NCBI GenBank assembly: GCA_902479205.1
Contig: CABSNX010000124.1
Coordinates: forward strand, 1 to 5,894
Direction of reading: 5' to 3'
DNA: 5,894 nucleotides
Origin: an uncultured Collinsella sp.
Lineage (GTDB): Bacteria > Actinomycetota > Coriobacteriia > Coriobacteriales > Coriobacteriaceae
The translations under genes were made by a program, and so were the position numbers. The notes under the pieces were generated by a model, which searched no databases, had not been told where the DNA came from, and saw nothing but the letters and a program-made list of their open reading frames with translations. Below, piece by piece: positions 5,842 through 5,894 of this stretch (position 1 is the first letter of the stretch; every line of letters starts with the position of its first letter).

Positions 5842-5894
5842 CCGAGCCCACGAGACCGATCAGTATCTCGTATGCCGTCTTCTGCTTGAAAAAA
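5842..5894. other. Illumina Nextera adapter/index contamination at the contig end
   Basis: Bases 5842-5856 read CCGAGCCCACGAGAC, the 3' part of the Nextera read-2 adapter. Bases 5857-5864 (CGATCAGT) sit exactly where the 8-base i7 index belongs and, as I recall, match a Nextera XT v2 index. Bases 5865-5888, starting ATCTCGTATGCC, equal the P7 flow-cell sequence, followed by six A (read-through past the fragment end). The Tn5 mosaic end normally preceding this is absent, so the assembler probably joined genome to adapter through a short shared string around GCCGAGCCCAC. Confidence 0.97.

Noticed and set aside
4896..5894. A naturally truncated ABC membrane subunit without ATPase domain
   Set aside because: The sequence end is adapter, so the missing domain reflects the contig break and not biology.

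Overview
The window looks like a draft contig from a high-GC gut actinomycete of the Coriobacteriia, most probably Collinsella or a close relative. This rests on the roughly 60% GC codon use, the style of the MarR/ABC pair, a gut-type bile-acid-like short-chain dehydrogenase (SDR), and repeated palindromic intergenic DNA. The genus is an inference; there is no rRNA or marker gene in the window to prove it. The contig ends in Illumina Nextera adapter sequence (about 5842-5894), so the last ~50 bases are not genomic. Layout: 1-761 (minus) is the N-terminal two thirds of tRNA-guanine transglycosylase (tgt), running off the left edge. 762-1115 is non-coding: the tgt promoter and leader, then a dense cluster of inverted repeats that includes a short copy of a repeat element (971-1114). 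1116-1916 (minus) is a complete SDR whose sequence strongly resembles bile-acid 12alpha-hydroxysteroid dehydrogenases. 1917-2210 is the divergent intergenic region. 2211-3974 (plus) encodes a 587-residue acidic, Ala-rich coiled-coil protein with a single C-terminal membrane anchor and no recognised family. 3972-4301 is a long copy of the same repeat element, beginning inside the coiled-coil gene's stop codon. 4316-4378 holds a good sigma70-type promoter overlapped by a perfect inverted repeat. 4400-4903 is a MarR-family regulator, and 4896 onward is the membrane domain of an ABC exporter half-transporter, cut by the contig end before its nucleotide-binding domain. The MarR and ABC genes overlap by 8 bases and form an operon, probably autoregulated through the promoter-overlapping palindrome: a classic small-molecule-responsive efflux module. 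Tgt is a housekeeping tRNA-modification enzyme and the SDR a standalone metabolic gene, and neither shows an operon partner here. The least explained content is the two-copy, hairpin-rich intergenic element whose ends abut or overlap stop codons, and the tail-anchored coiled-coil protein between its copies.
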